Origin: Caldilinea sp.
GTDB lineage: Bacteria; Chloroflexota; Anaerolineae; Caldilineales; Caldilineaceae
Direction of reading: 5' to 3'
DNA: 11,793 bases
NCBI GenBank assembly: GCA_026389955.1
Contig: JAPLGY010000334.1
Coordinates: forward strand, 1-11,793
Shown: piece by piece, positions 1 through 7,165 of the stretch
How the letters are laid out: the number at the start of each line of letters is the position of its first letter
Numbering within the stretch: position 1 is the first letter of the stretch
Translations under genes and position numbers: made by a program
Notes under the pieces: model-generated
Databases searched by the model: none
The model's input: the letters and a program-made list of their open reading frames with translations, nothing else
Told to the model about the DNA's origin: nothing

Positions 1-34
1 CGCTCCCCTGTGCCGCGCTCCCCTGTGCCGCGCT
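1..34. repeat. 15-bp tandem repeat in the DinG linker
   Basis: The 15-mer CGCTCCCCTGTGCCG occurs twice in direct tandem (1-15 and 16-30), followed by the first bases of a third unit. The array may continue to the left. Read on the minus strand within the dinG-like gene, it encodes repeated Ser-Ala-Ala-Gln-Gly in the flexible linker after the exonuclease domain. The unit is a multiple of three, so copy-number changes would keep the frame. Confidence 0.75.
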
Positions 35-616
35 GTCCGCAAAAAACGACCCCAACGCCCAGCTGCTCTCTGTTGCGCTGTCGGCGATCAGCTCTAAAAT
101 GGGCTGGGGCAATGCGAGCGCCCGTTTTTGCAGCAAGCGAAAGAGATGGCCCGTCGCCTCGGCGTCGTCAGGAGCCCGGTGAGCATCGACCAGAGGAATG
201 CCCAGGTAGAGACAGAGCTCCCCGAGGTTGTAGCTGGTGGCCGCAGGCAGCAGGATGGTCGCGAGTTCGACCGTGTCATAGGCAGGGCGTTGAAAATGGA
301 CACCCGCTGCCCGCAAAAATCCCAAGTCGAACGCGGCGTTGTGGGCGATCACGGCGCTGACCTCGCTGCTGACAAAGGCACGCAGCTCGGGCAGCAGCCG
401 ATCCAGCGTCGGGGCGGCTGCGACATCGTCGTCGTGAATCCCTGTGATCTGGGTGATCCGCGGCGGGATTGCCCGCAATGGGTTGACCAGGCTGCTGAAG
501 CGGGCCAGAATCCGGTCGCCGGTGAATTTGACAGCCCCAATTTCGATGATGCTCTCTTGGCTGGCGTCGAGGCCAGTGGTCTCCAAATCTAGCGCAACAT
601 ATACACGCTCTGGCAT
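1..616 (-). CDS. dinG: DinG-type helicase, N-terminal exonuclease part (runs off the left edge)
   Basis: The first 205 codons of a gene that continues leftward out of the window. They encode a DEDDh 3'-5' exonuclease domain of the DNA polymerase III epsilon type. Exo I is LDLETTG with D10 and E12, Exo II is AHNAAFD with H92 and D97, and Exo III has H146 and D151 in HRAPDDA. All the metal-binding acids and the catalytic histidine are present. After the domain (about residue 170) the chain continues as an acidic, alanine-rich linker, WALGSFFADSA, like the joint between exonuclease and helicase in the DinG proteins of Firmicutes and Chloroflexota. I therefore infer an ATP-dependent XPD-like helicase/nuclease acting in cytoplasmic DNA repair. 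A stand-alone epsilon-like exonuclease is possible, because the helicase motifs lie outside the window. ATG at 616 is the only start before the conserved core. It lacks a strong Shine-Dalgarno sequence. An extended -10 lies about 85 bases upstream. Confidence 0.82.
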   Translation of the reverse strand, partial: MPERVYVALDLETTGLDASQESIIEIGAVKFTGDRILARFSSLVNPLRAIPPRITQITGIHDDDVAAAPTLDRLLPELRAFVSSEVSAVIAHNAAFDLGFLRAAGVHFQRPAYDTVELATILLPAATSYNLGELCLYLGIPLVDAHRAPDDAEATGHLFRLLQKRALALPQPILELIADSATESSWALGSFFADSAAQGSAAQGS

Positions 617-699
617 AAACGAGGCTTTCTTGCTACACACGGTCAGCCATCGCACAAAACCGTGTGAAATGCACTGAAGGGCCATACGACATTTCTAAA

Positions 700-726
700 A
701 GTATACCAGCGTCCTCCAGATGTAAC
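700..726 (-). promoter_or_regulatory. Putative promoter of the dinG-like gene
   Basis: Read on the minus strand, TGGTATACT (708 to 700) is an extended -10 box, a TG-N motif directly before TATACT. GTTACA (726 to 721) matches four of six bases of the sigma-70 -35 consensus at a short 15-base spacing. The predicted start near 693 would leave a leader of about 77 bases. No transcript evidence is available. Confidence 0.45.
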
Positions 727-736
727 ATAATCCCCA

Positions 737-876
737 CGGCGAACGGCGAACGCCGGGAAAATCTCGTCTCCCCAGCTTCTGGAAAAGCTGGGCCTTCTCG
801 CGGGCGGGCCTTTGTCCAAAATTCGTTCCCCTCGTGAAGGGGTTTCCCCAACATCCCGCACAGGGGCTGTGCGGGA
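737..876. repeat. Cluster of four perfect hairpins in the divergent intergenic region
   Basis: The 365-base gap between the divergent genes (617-981) contains no strongly supported gene. It does contain four perfect inverted repeats. CGGCG/CGCCG lies at 744-755 with a 2-base loop, and its left arm belongs to a direct repeat of CGGCGAA at 737-750. CCCAGCTT/AAGCTGGG lies at 771-792 with a 6-base loop. CCCCT/AGGGG lies at 828-842 with a 5-base loop. TCCCGCACAG/CTGTGCGGGA lies at 854-876 with a 3-base loop. None is followed by a T-tract on either strand, so classical terminators are unlikely. They could be operators, RNA structures, or the remnant of a dispersed palindromic element. Confidence 0.6.
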
Positions 877-883
877 TCGTGTA

Positions 884-892
884 TGGTACAAT
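884..892 (+). promoter_or_regulatory. Extended -10 promoter of the nuclease/glycosyltransferase operon
   Basis: TGGTACAAT is an extended -10 box with TACAAT at 887-892. There is no good -35 at 17 bases. That position falls in the right half of the 10-bp inverted repeat at 854-876, so a protein bound there would compete with RNA polymerase. The predicted start is near 899, about 83 bases before the nuclease start codon. Confidence 0.45.
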
Positions 893-904
893 AGAGACAG
901 GGCA

Positions 905-985
905 ATGTTCCGTCTGCTCTTTGGGTACACCGGCTGCGGCCCAGATCCGTCCGCTTCGCAATCCAGGCAACCTGCAGGAGGTTGA
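905..985 (+). CDS. Possible 26-residue upstream ORF coupled to the nuclease
   Basis: An ATG at 905 opens 26 codons encoding MFRLLFGYTGCGPDPSASQS and six more residues, ending at TGA 983-985. This stop overlaps the TTG start of the nuclease (982-984) in the string TTGA, the arrangement typical of translational coupling. The AGGAGG at 976-981 lies inside the last codons of this ORF. The ATG is only about 6 bases from the predicted transcript start, with AGGG two bases before it, so it would be nearly leaderless. No known family is recognised, and chance is possible at this length. If real, its likely role is to carry ribosomes to the nuclease start and not to make a functional peptide. Confidence 0.22.
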   Translation: MFRLLFGYTGCGPDPSASQSRQPAGG

Positions 986-1911
986 AGATAGCAACCCCAG
1001 ACAGCATCCTCCCCCCAGACAGCGCAGAGGCCGGCAAACCGGCGGCACCGGGCACAGGGCTGCCCCCCGATTTCACCTTTTCTCAGTCCAGCCTGCAAGC
1101 CTTTGAAGAGTGCCCGCGGCGGTTCTGGCTGACCTATCTCGAACAGCTGCCCTGGCCCGCCCTGGAGGCGACGCCGGTTCAAGAGCACGAGGCGTGGATG
1201 CGCATGGGCGAGCGTTTTCATCGGCTCGTGCAGCGCGCTGAAATCGGCATCGATCCAGCCTCGATTGCCGCCGGGCTTGAACCGCCGCTCTCCACCTGGT
1301 TTGCCGCCTACCAAAGCGACCGTCCCAGCGACCTGCCCGACTCCTACAAAGCAGTCGAGCAGGTGCTTTCCCTCAGCCTGCCCTCTGTCGGCAGGATTGC
1401 TGCCAAATATGACCTGATCGCGGCCGAGCCCGGCGGTCGCGCGGTGATTGTCGACTGGAAAACTGCGCGGCGTCGTTCTGAGCCGGCTGCGCTGCGCCGG
1501 CGCTGGCAGAGCATTCTCTACCCCTATCTTCTGGTCGAAGCCAGCGCCAATCTGCCTTGGGGAGCGCTGCATCCCGAACAGGTGGAGATGTGCTACTGGT
1601 TCACCGCCGCACCCGGCCAGCCGATCCGCTTTCGCTACGATGCAGCCCAGCATGCGGCCAATCAGCGACGGATCCAGGAGCTTTTGCACCGGCTGCTTGC
1701 CGGCCAGAGCGAAGCCGATTTTCCCAAAGTTGCCGACACCGCTGCCAACCGCCGCCGTTTTTGTGCCTACTGTGTCTATCGCAGCCGCTGCAACCGCGGC
1801 GATGTTGCCGGCACCCTCGACCTGTTCGACGACGAAGAGGAATTTTTTGCGGTCGCCCCCGAAAAAGCCCTGGCCTTTCATCTGGATGACATTCCAGAAC
1901 TGGCCTTTTGA
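982..1911 (+). CDS. PD-(D/E)XK nuclease with AddB/Cas4-like iron-sulfur cysteines
   Basis: A 309-residue RecB-family nuclease that acts on DNA ends, probably in recombination or repair. The nuclease core shows H80 (GERFH), D144 (KYD), D158 and K160 in VDWKT, and Q176 and Y180 in QSILY, the motifs of the RecB/AddB/Cas4 group. Four cysteines, C44 (FEECPRRF) near the N terminus and C261, C264 and C270 spaced C-x2-C-x5-C near the C terminus, match the 4Fe-4S staple of AddB and Cas4. The first 28 residues are a poorly conserved lead. The TTG at 982 is the only usual start codon before the core, but AGGAGG directly abuts it. An ATA at 988 would sit at ideal spacing, but such starts are very rare. 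The gene overlaps the next by 26 bases. No helicase partner or cas genes are nearby, so it is not a CRISPR Cas4 by context. Confidence 0.88.
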   Translation: MKIATPDSILPPDSAEAGKPAAPGTGLPPDFTFSQSSLQAFEECPRRFWLTYLEQLPWPALEATPVQEHEAWMRMGERFHRLVQRAEIGIDPASIAAGLEPPLSTWFAAYQSDRPSDLPDSYKAVEQVLSLSLPSVGRIAAKYDLIAAEPGGRAVIVDWKTARRRSEPAALRRRWQSILYPYLLVEASANLPWGALHPEQVEMCYWFTAAPGQPIRFRYDAAQHAANQRRIQELLHRLLAGQSEADFPKVADTAANRRRFCAYCVYRSRCNRGDVAGTLDLFDDEEEFFAVAPEKALAFHLDDIPELAF

Positions 1912-3982
1912 CCCCAACGCAGGGGGCTGCCAGTTTCTCCTGCAAGCGCCACACGCCCTCCGGCAGCAGAGCTGGTTTTACATCCCGGGACCAAAGTGGT
2001 GGCCGCGTCTTTTTTTGCTGGGCCTGTTGTGGGTCGCCTTTGCCCACACCGCCATCGGCCTGGACGCCAAAGATCTGTGGTGGGACGAAAGTCTGAGCCT
2101 GCAGCGCGCCGAAGAAGATCTGGGTGACCTCGTGCGCGGGGTCATTTGGATTTCTGACGGCTTCACCCAGCTGGAGACCATCGACCAGCACCCGTTCTTC
2201 TCTTTCTGGCTGCAAAGTCTTCTGATCCGAGCTGCCGGCGACAGCGTCTATGTGCTGCGGTACCTGTCGGCGCTGGCGGCTGTCCTCTTCACAGCCGGGG
2301 TCTATCTTTGGGCTCGCTGGCTGGAACGCCATGACCTGGCGCTGCCCGCCACAGCCTGGTGGGCGACAGCGCTTGCAGCGGTCAATCCGTTTCTGCTCTG
2401 GTACGGCCAGGAGGCCCGCCCCTACGCGCTCTGGGCAGCGCTCATCCCGCTCGCCGCCTACTTGTTGCTGCGTGCCACAGAGAACGCCAGAGTGCAGGTG
2501 CCTTCCCTGTGCGGGTTCGTCGCCGTCGCCACTCTGGCGATCCTCACCCATTACTACGCCTTTTTTTTGCTTCTGCCCTCCCTCGCTTTGCTGATGTGGA
2601 GTTCTCTGCGCCAACGCATCCGCTTCGGCCTTCTGGCAGCGGGTGTCCTTGCGCTGATTGGGGCAGCCCTCGGCGGCTCTGCGCTCTGGAGCGCTGTCCG
2701 CCAGCAGGCCGGGCAAAATTTTGCCCCGGTCACGCTGGACATCCTGCTGCTCGACCTGCTCAATGCCTTCAGCCTCGGACCCAGCAGCGACCCGGCCCTG
2801 GCCTGGCCCCTCAATCTGCTTTTTGCAGCCCTGATCCTGCTCGGCGCCCGCTGGGGAGTCCGCTCCCGAGATGCCTGGCGGCGCGGCGGCTGGATCTTGC
2901 CGGCAGGGCTGATCCTGCCAATTCTGGGGGTCCACCTGCTGGGCTATGTCCAACCCCTTTACATGAACTCGCGCCACCTGGGCATGCTGGCGGGGCTGGC
3001 CGTGCTCCTGACCGGGGCGGGGCTGGCCATAGTCGCTCATTGGAATCGGTGGCTGCTCTGGCTTCTGGCCCTTTTGCTGGGGGCCGGAATCACCTGGAGT
3101 ACGGTCAACTACTATTCACTCGACCGCTATGCCAAAGACGACTACTCCCATCTGGGCAACTATCTGGAGGGACGGGTCATGCCGGGCGATGTTCTGCTCT
3201 ACTACCCCCCCTCTTCCTGGAGAATTTTTGACTACTATCTGCCGGTAGCCCCAGTCTATGCCGCAGCCGCAGAAGGCGCCCGTCTGGGAATTTACGGGCT
3301 CCCCCTGCTCAATCAGCCGCCAGAAGCAACCTACCGCTGGCTGGCCGGCCTGGGCGAACGCTTTGACCGGGTCTGGGTCGTCAAATCGCGCACGCACCCT
3401 TATTTTGACCTCGAAGACACCGCCGAACGCTGGCTGCGCGATCATTTCCTGCGGGTACGCGATGTCGAATTTTTCAGCCAATCCATGCTGCGGGCACAGC
3501 TCTATCTGCCCACCATTCCGGTCTTTGAAGGAACGGCTCCCGCCATTCAAACCCCAGTGACCGCAGAGTTTGGCGGTCTGCTCCGTCTGGTGGGCTACGA
3601 CGATGCGGTCGAGCCCGCCTCCGCCGCTCTGCCGACACAGCTGCGTCTGTACTGGCAGGTCACCCACAAACCAGAACGCCGCTACCGCTACATCTGGCGC
3701 CTGCTCGAACAGGAAAACTCTGGCCTGCTGCGGACATTGGCCACCGTAGAACGCGAGCCCTACGAGGGAGATATTCCTACCCTCTACTGGGACCCCGGAA
3801 AGACAATCCTCGAATATGTGGAGTTGCCGCCGGTGCCGCCAGCCAACCCCCACACCCCCCGCTTCTATGCGCTGCAGGTCTACGACGCCGAAACGCTGGA
3901 GAAATTGCCCGTGAGCGCGTCGGCCAACGCACTGCGCGCGCCGGATGGCGTGACCCTCTTCTTTCCGCTGCCGACACCATGA
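1886..3982 (+). CDS. GT39-like membrane glycosyltransferase with extracytoplasmic tail domain
   Basis: A 698-residue polytopic GT-C protein, expected to move sugars from a polyprenyl-phosphate donor to a lipid or protein acceptor on the outer face of the membrane. The first helix is at about 40-58. A loop with D67-E68 in WWDES follows, the acidic pair seen after the first helix in GT39/ArnT-like enzymes. The motif GQEARPYAL, then HYYAFF and RHLGM, follow among further hydrophobic helices up to about residue 400. A soluble stretch leads to a beta-sandwich-like domain at about 555-698 with GYDD, LYWQV and YWDPGKT. The same domain type occurs twice in the next protein. ATG at 1886 is chosen because the frame upstream is only a shadow of the nuclease. 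A TTG near 2014 is the main alternative. The stop overlaps the next start as ATGA, so the pair is probably co-translated. The acceptor cannot be read from the sequence. Confidence 0.85.
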   Translation: MTFQNWPFDPNAGGCQFLLQAPHALRQQSWFYIPGPKWWPRLFLLGLLWVAFAHTAIGLDAKDLWWDESLSLQRAEEDLGDLVRGVIWISDGFTQLETIDQHPFFSFWLQSLLIRAAGDSVYVLRYLSALAAVLFTAGVYLWARWLERHDLALPATAWWATALAAVNPFLLWYGQEARPYALWAALIPLAAYLLLRATENARVQVPSLCGFVAVATLAILTHYYAFFLLLPSLALLMWSSLRQRIRFGLLAAGVLALIGAALGGSALWSAVRQQAGQNFAPVTLDILLLDLLNAFSLGPSSDPALAWPLNLLFAALILLGARWGVRSRDAWRRGGWILPAGLILPILGVHLLGYVQPLYMNSRHLGMLAGLAVLLTGAGLAIVAHWNRWLLWLLALLLGAGITWSTVNYYSLDRYAKDDYSHLGNYLEGRVMPGDVLLYYPPSSWRIFDYYLPVAPVYAAAAEGARLGIYGLPLLNQPPEATYRWLAGLGERFDRVWVVKSRTHPYFDLEDTAERWLRDHFLRVRDVEFFSQSMLRAQLYLPTIPVFEGTAPAIQTPVTAEFGGLLRLVGYDDAVEPASAALPTQLRLYWQVTHKPERRYRYIWRLLEQENSGLLRTLATVEREPYEGDIPTLYWDPGKTILEYVELPPVPPANPHTPRFYALQVYDAETLEKLPVSASANALRAPDGVTLFFPLPTP

Positions 3983-6264
3983 ACGCCGCCCGCTGGATTT
4001 TTGTACTTTTTGGGGGATTGGGGCTGGCCTACAGCCTCGTCGTCCCCGCCTTTGAAACCCCCGACGAACCCTTCCACTATGCGTTTGCCCGCCATGTCGC
4101 CCAAGGCCAGGGCCTCCCTGTCCAGGAGCCGACCGCCCCGGGCCCGTGGGCACAGGAAGGCAGCCAGGCACCCCTCTATTATCTGATCGCTGGTGCCGCT
4201 ACGGCAGCGATCGACCAGAGTGACTTTGCTGCGCTGGCAGTGGAAAATCCCCGCGCCAATATCGGTGACCCGCTGACCCCAGGCAACAAAAACTTCATGC
4301 TGACCTCCGGCCAGTGGCGCCCGCTGACCGGCAGCAACCTGGCCTTGCACGTCGGACGCTGGATCTCCCTGCTGTTGGGCGCTGCAACCCTGTGGGGAAT
4401 CTATCGGCTGGCAGGTTTTGCGCTGCCCGCCCCGCTGCCGCTGGCAGCGCTGGCACTGGCAGCGACCATTCCCCAGTTCGTTTTTTTGAGCGCCTCCTTC
4501 TCGAACGACAACGCCGTGATCGCTGCCAGCACCCTGACCCTGGTCTGGCTGGCTCGCCTGCTGACCAAAGCCCCAGACGCCCGGATCCAACGCTGGGAAT
4601 GGGGCGTGCTCGGCACAGCCCTGGGACTTGCTGCACTCAGCAAGCTGCAAGGGTTGGGGCTGCTGCCCCTGAGCGGGCTGGTAATTCTCTGGATCGCCTG
4701 GCAGCGTCGCCAGAAGCCGATCCTGGTGCAAGCAGTGGTGTGGGTGGGAATCCCCGCCTTGCTCATCGCAGGTTGGTGGTACGGACGCAACCTCGCGCTC
4801 TACGGCGACTGGAGCGGGCTCGCCCACCTGATGGAGATGAATGGACGCCGCCAGGAGCCCCTCTCCTGGCAGGCGTTCTGGCCAGAATTTGCCGGGCTGC
4901 GCTATTCTGCCTGGGGGCTGTTCGGGTGGTTCAACCTGCTGCTGCCCAGCTGGTTCTATGGGTGGATGGATCTGATCACCCTCGTTGGGATGGGGGGGGC
5001 GGCCATCGCCACCCTCCAACGCCTGCGCCCTGTCCTGCGGGATCGAGCGCAGCTGCGCTCGATCTCCCCCACCACGCAGGTGCTGCTGCTCTGCTGGCTG
5101 TGGCTGGCCATGATGGCTCTGCTGCTGCTCTTCTGGACGCTGCAAGCCACCGGCAGCCAGGGACGGCTGCTCTTTCCTGCTCTGGCCCCCTTCACCCTTC
5201 TGCTCGTGTGGGGCCTTCACAGCGGGCTGCAACGGCTGGCAGCCCCTCTGCAGCGGCTGGCCTGGCTCCTCCTGCCCACCCTGCTGGCGGCCATGTCCCT
5301 CTATGCCCTGCTCTGGCTGCTCCCCACCGCCTACTCCCCCCCCCCACCGGTCGCCGCTGTAGATGCCGAGGCGACCCCGCTCGACCTGCGCTATGGGCAA
5401 AACCAATCTCTGCGCCTGCTCGGCGTCCGCCTGGCCACATCCCGCCTGCGCGCCGGTACCCCCCTGCCGGTCACCCTGTATCTGCGCACAGACCGGCCGC
5501 TGGAGAACAACTATCAACTTTTTATGCAATTACTAGACGAAAACAATCAAGAAATCGCCAATCTGACCACCCACCCGGGGTGGGGGCGGCGGCCGACCCG
5601 CCAGTGGAAAGCAGGTGCGATCTATGCTGACAGCTACGAACTGGCGATCGACAGGCCGGTCGCTGCCGGAGCGCCGCTGGCCGCTCGGCTCTATGTGGGC
5701 TTCATCGACCCCCAGACCGAGGCAGCAAAGACCTATCTGCCCCTCCCTGCCTACACAGCCGGGGGAGAGGAGCTCACGCCGTTGATTGGCACAGTGGTGA
5801 TCGAGCCGGCCCGGAGCAGTGCGCTGGCTGGCCGGGCTGTCGGCAGCGAGTTTGGGGCTGTCATTCGGCTGGCCAGCCAGGCGACCACCCTCATCACAGC
5901 GACCGCCACCCTCTCGGTCACGCTGGATTGGGAGGCGATTGGAACGCCAGCCACCGATTACACTGCGTTTGTCCATGTTCTGGACGCCAACGGACAGCGC
6001 GTCGCCGGCGATGACCGGGCACCAGCGGGGGAACGTTTTCCAACCCGCTACTGGCGCGCCGGCGACCGGATTCAAAGCCAGTTTGCGGTTGTGCTGGGAG
6101 AAACGGCGCCCCCGACAGCCCGCCCCTACAGCGTGTGGGTGGGTCTGTACGAATCTGCCAGTGCAGGAAGCGTGCGCCTGCCGGTGACAGCTGCTGCGGG
6201 GTTGCCTGCGGGCGACGGCCAGGTTCAGATCACCACCGTGGAGCCGAGCCCGGCCGGGCGGTGA
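3979..6264 (+). CDS. DUF2142-like polytopic membrane protein with two tandem beta-sandwich domains
   Basis: A 761-residue membrane protein. An N-terminal helix (about 6-24) is followed by PDE at 28-30 and H33 in ETPDEPFHY, then by QEGSQAPLYY (59-68), an exposed loop, and SFSNDN (173-178) between helices. These are features of DUF2142 proteins, which are relatives of GT-C glycosyltransferases found in cell-surface polysaccharide clusters. About ten hydrophobic segments extend to residue 455. The remainder is probably extracytoplasmic: one beta-sandwich domain at about 470-610 (LRLLGV, LYLRTD, WKAG) and another at about 620-755 (IRLASQ, TAFVHVLD, YWRAGD, VGLYES). The start is fixed by the four-base ATGA overlap with the upstream glycosyltransferase. 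A joint role in building or exporting a surface glycan is inferred from this pairing; no activity or substrate is known. A short AT-richer patch (5520-5560) interrupts the otherwise GC-rich coding. Confidence 0.82.
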   Translation: MNAARWIFVLFGGLGLAYSLVVPAFETPDEPFHYAFARHVAQGQGLPVQEPTAPGPWAQEGSQAPLYYLIAGAATAAIDQSDFAALAVENPRANIGDPLTPGNKNFMLTSGQWRPLTGSNLALHVGRWISLLLGAATLWGIYRLAGFALPAPLPLAALALAATIPQFVFLSASFSNDNAVIAASTLTLVWLARLLTKAPDARIQRWEWGVLGTALGLAALSKLQGLGLLPLSGLVILWIAWQRRQKPILVQAVVWVGIPALLIAGWWYGRNLALYGDWSGLAHLMEMNGRRQEPLSWQAFWPEFAGLRYSAWGLFGWFNLLLPSWFYGWMDLITLVGMGGAAIATLQRLRPVLRDRAQLRSISPTTQVLLLCWLWLAMMALLLLFWTLQATGSQGRLLFPALAPFTLLLVWGLHSGLQRLAAPLQRLAWLLLPTLLAAMSLYALLWLLPTAYSPPPPVAAVDAEATPLDLRYGQNQSLRLLGVRLATSRLRAGTPLPVTLYLRTDRPLENNYQLFMQLLDENNQEIANLTTHPGWGRRPTRQWKAGAIYADSYELAIDRPVAAGAPLAARLYVGFIDPQTEAAKTYLPLPAYTAGGEELTPLIGTVVIEPARSSALAGRAVGSEFGAVIRLASQATTLITATATLSVTLDWEAIGTPATDYTAFVHVLDANGQRVAGDDRAPAGERFPTRYWRAGDRIQSQFAVVLGETAPPTARPYSVWVGLYESASAGSVRLPVTAAAGLPAGDGQVQITTVEPSPAGR

Positions 6265-6280
6265 GCCTGTTGGGCCAGGG

Positions 6281-6309
6281 GCCGCTGCCAACCTTGGCTG
6301 GCCAGCGGC
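6281..6309. terminator. Hairpin between convergent genes, possible bidirectional terminator
   Basis: GCCGCTG (6281-6287) pairs with CAGCGGC (6303-6309). The loop can also form GCCAA/TTGGC. It fills most of the 45-base gap between the stop codons of the DUF2142-like gene (plus) and the universal stress protein gene (minus), where a two-way terminator would be expected. No T-tract follows on either strand, so intrinsic termination of the classical kind is not supported. Confidence 0.35.
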
Positions 6310-7116
6310 TCAAGGCACCACAATCACGGTGACGCTCATGGCGTCGAGCCAATCTGCGGCGGCGACCGGCAACAGCACAGACCCGCTGCGCGTCTGGGCC
6401 AATGCAACGGCCAGCGCGGCAGCGGTCGGGTAGTGCTGCACCACCACAGCCGGGAACTGTTCCCCCAAAGTCGTCAGCGCTTCGGTCAGTTGAGGGTGGA
6501 GCTCGGCCAGTGTCCAGACCTGAATCGGGGTGGAGCGCGGGCGGGTCAGCTGGTTTGCCAGCTGGAGCGCGTGGGCAGAGGGAGCGTCCCCCAGATAGAC
6601 GACCGTAAAGGGTTCCCCCAGGGGCTGCTGGGCGGCTTGCAGAATCACCGGGCGTTGGGTGTTGCGTGCGACCGCCTGGGCCGTCGAACCGGTGCGCTTG
6701 CCAGGGGTCGTGCCGACCCGTCCCAGGCTGATCATTTGGGCTGTCGAGCCGGCAGAGAGCAACTCTTGGGTCACACCGCCGCGCACCACCTGAAAAGACC
6801 AGGAGACGCGCCGCTGTCCGGCAATGTCTGCCATGCTCTTGCGCAGCCGAGTCGCCTGCACACGAAAATCACGCTCCATACGGGCCTGCTCCAGCCGGCG
6901 TGGGTTGGCGGTAAACAGACCGATTTCCAGGCCAAAGGGCATGCCGCAAAGATGGAGAAGATTGACATCTTCGACATAAATTCCCCGCAATTCCAGATGA
7001 AGCACAGCAGCCAGCTCGGCGGCAGCCATCAAGGCAGCTGTACTGTGCGACGAGGAATCCAGTGCGACCAGAATGTAATCGGGAGCGGTGCTGGCACCGT
7101 TCTCTCCTTCACGCAT
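6310..7116 (-). CDS. Universal stress protein family (UspA-like), probable two-domain form
   Basis: A 268-residue cytoplasmic protein. The N-terminal UspA fold starts with YILVALDSS (14-22), followed by an alanine-rich first helix and GIYVEDV (45-51). The nucleotide-binding signature appears as GRVGTTPGKRTGS (132-144) but has seven residues between its second and third glycines, where the usual G-x2-G-x9-G(S/T) has nine. ATP binding is therefore uncertain. Residues 170-268 form a weaker alternating beta/alpha half, probably a degenerate second Usp domain. I start at ATG 7116 because AGGAG lies 7 bases upstream (7124-7128). An open extension to 7242 only overlaps the Lon-like gene out of frame. 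It lies 49 bases after that gene, so cotranscription is likely. Usp proteins are usually stress- or starvation-induced, but the partner here is unknown. Confidence 0.83.
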   Translation of the reverse strand: MREGENGASTAPDYILVALDSSSHSTAALMAAAELAAVLHLELRGIYVEDVNLLHLCGMPFGLEIGLFTANPRRLEQARMERDFRVQATRLRKSMADIAGQRRVSWSFQVVRGGVTQELLSAGSTAQMISLGRVGTTPGKRTGSTAQAVARNTQRPVILQAAQQPLGEPFTVVYLGDAPSAHALQLANQLTRPRSTPIQVWTLAELHPQLTEALTTLGEQFPAVVVQHYPTAAALAVALAQTRSGSVLLPVAAADWLDAMSVTVIVVP

Positions 7117-7165
7117 TACAAAACTCCTGAACTTTCTGAACGAATTGCCATGGTCTGTGCGCCCT

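Noticed and set aside
1448..1885. In-frame upstream extension of the GT39-like gene (to 844 residues)
   Set aside because: It lies on top of the well-conserved nuclease in another frame and its translation is compositionally odd, rich in Pro, Arg and Ala. The first ATG giving a short overlap is 1886.
982..1911. Cas4 of a CRISPR-Cas system
   Set aside because: The four cysteines and the core fit, but no array, cas1, cas2 or other cas genes are in the window, and the domain opening resembles AddB-like stand-alone nucleases.
643..1917. Open frame of 424 codons on the minus strand
   Set aside because: Antisense shadow of the nuclease gene and intergenic DNA with no recognisable domain. The nuclease on the plus strand has all its motifs.
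1601..3040. Open frame of 479 codons on the minus strand
   Set aside because: Low-complexity antisense shadow of the nuclease and GT39-like genes, with no motif.
3880..5529. Open frame of 549 codons on the minus strand
   Set aside because: Composed mostly of Gln, Gly, Pro and Ala opposite the DUF2142-like gene. This is typical of GC-rich antisense frames.
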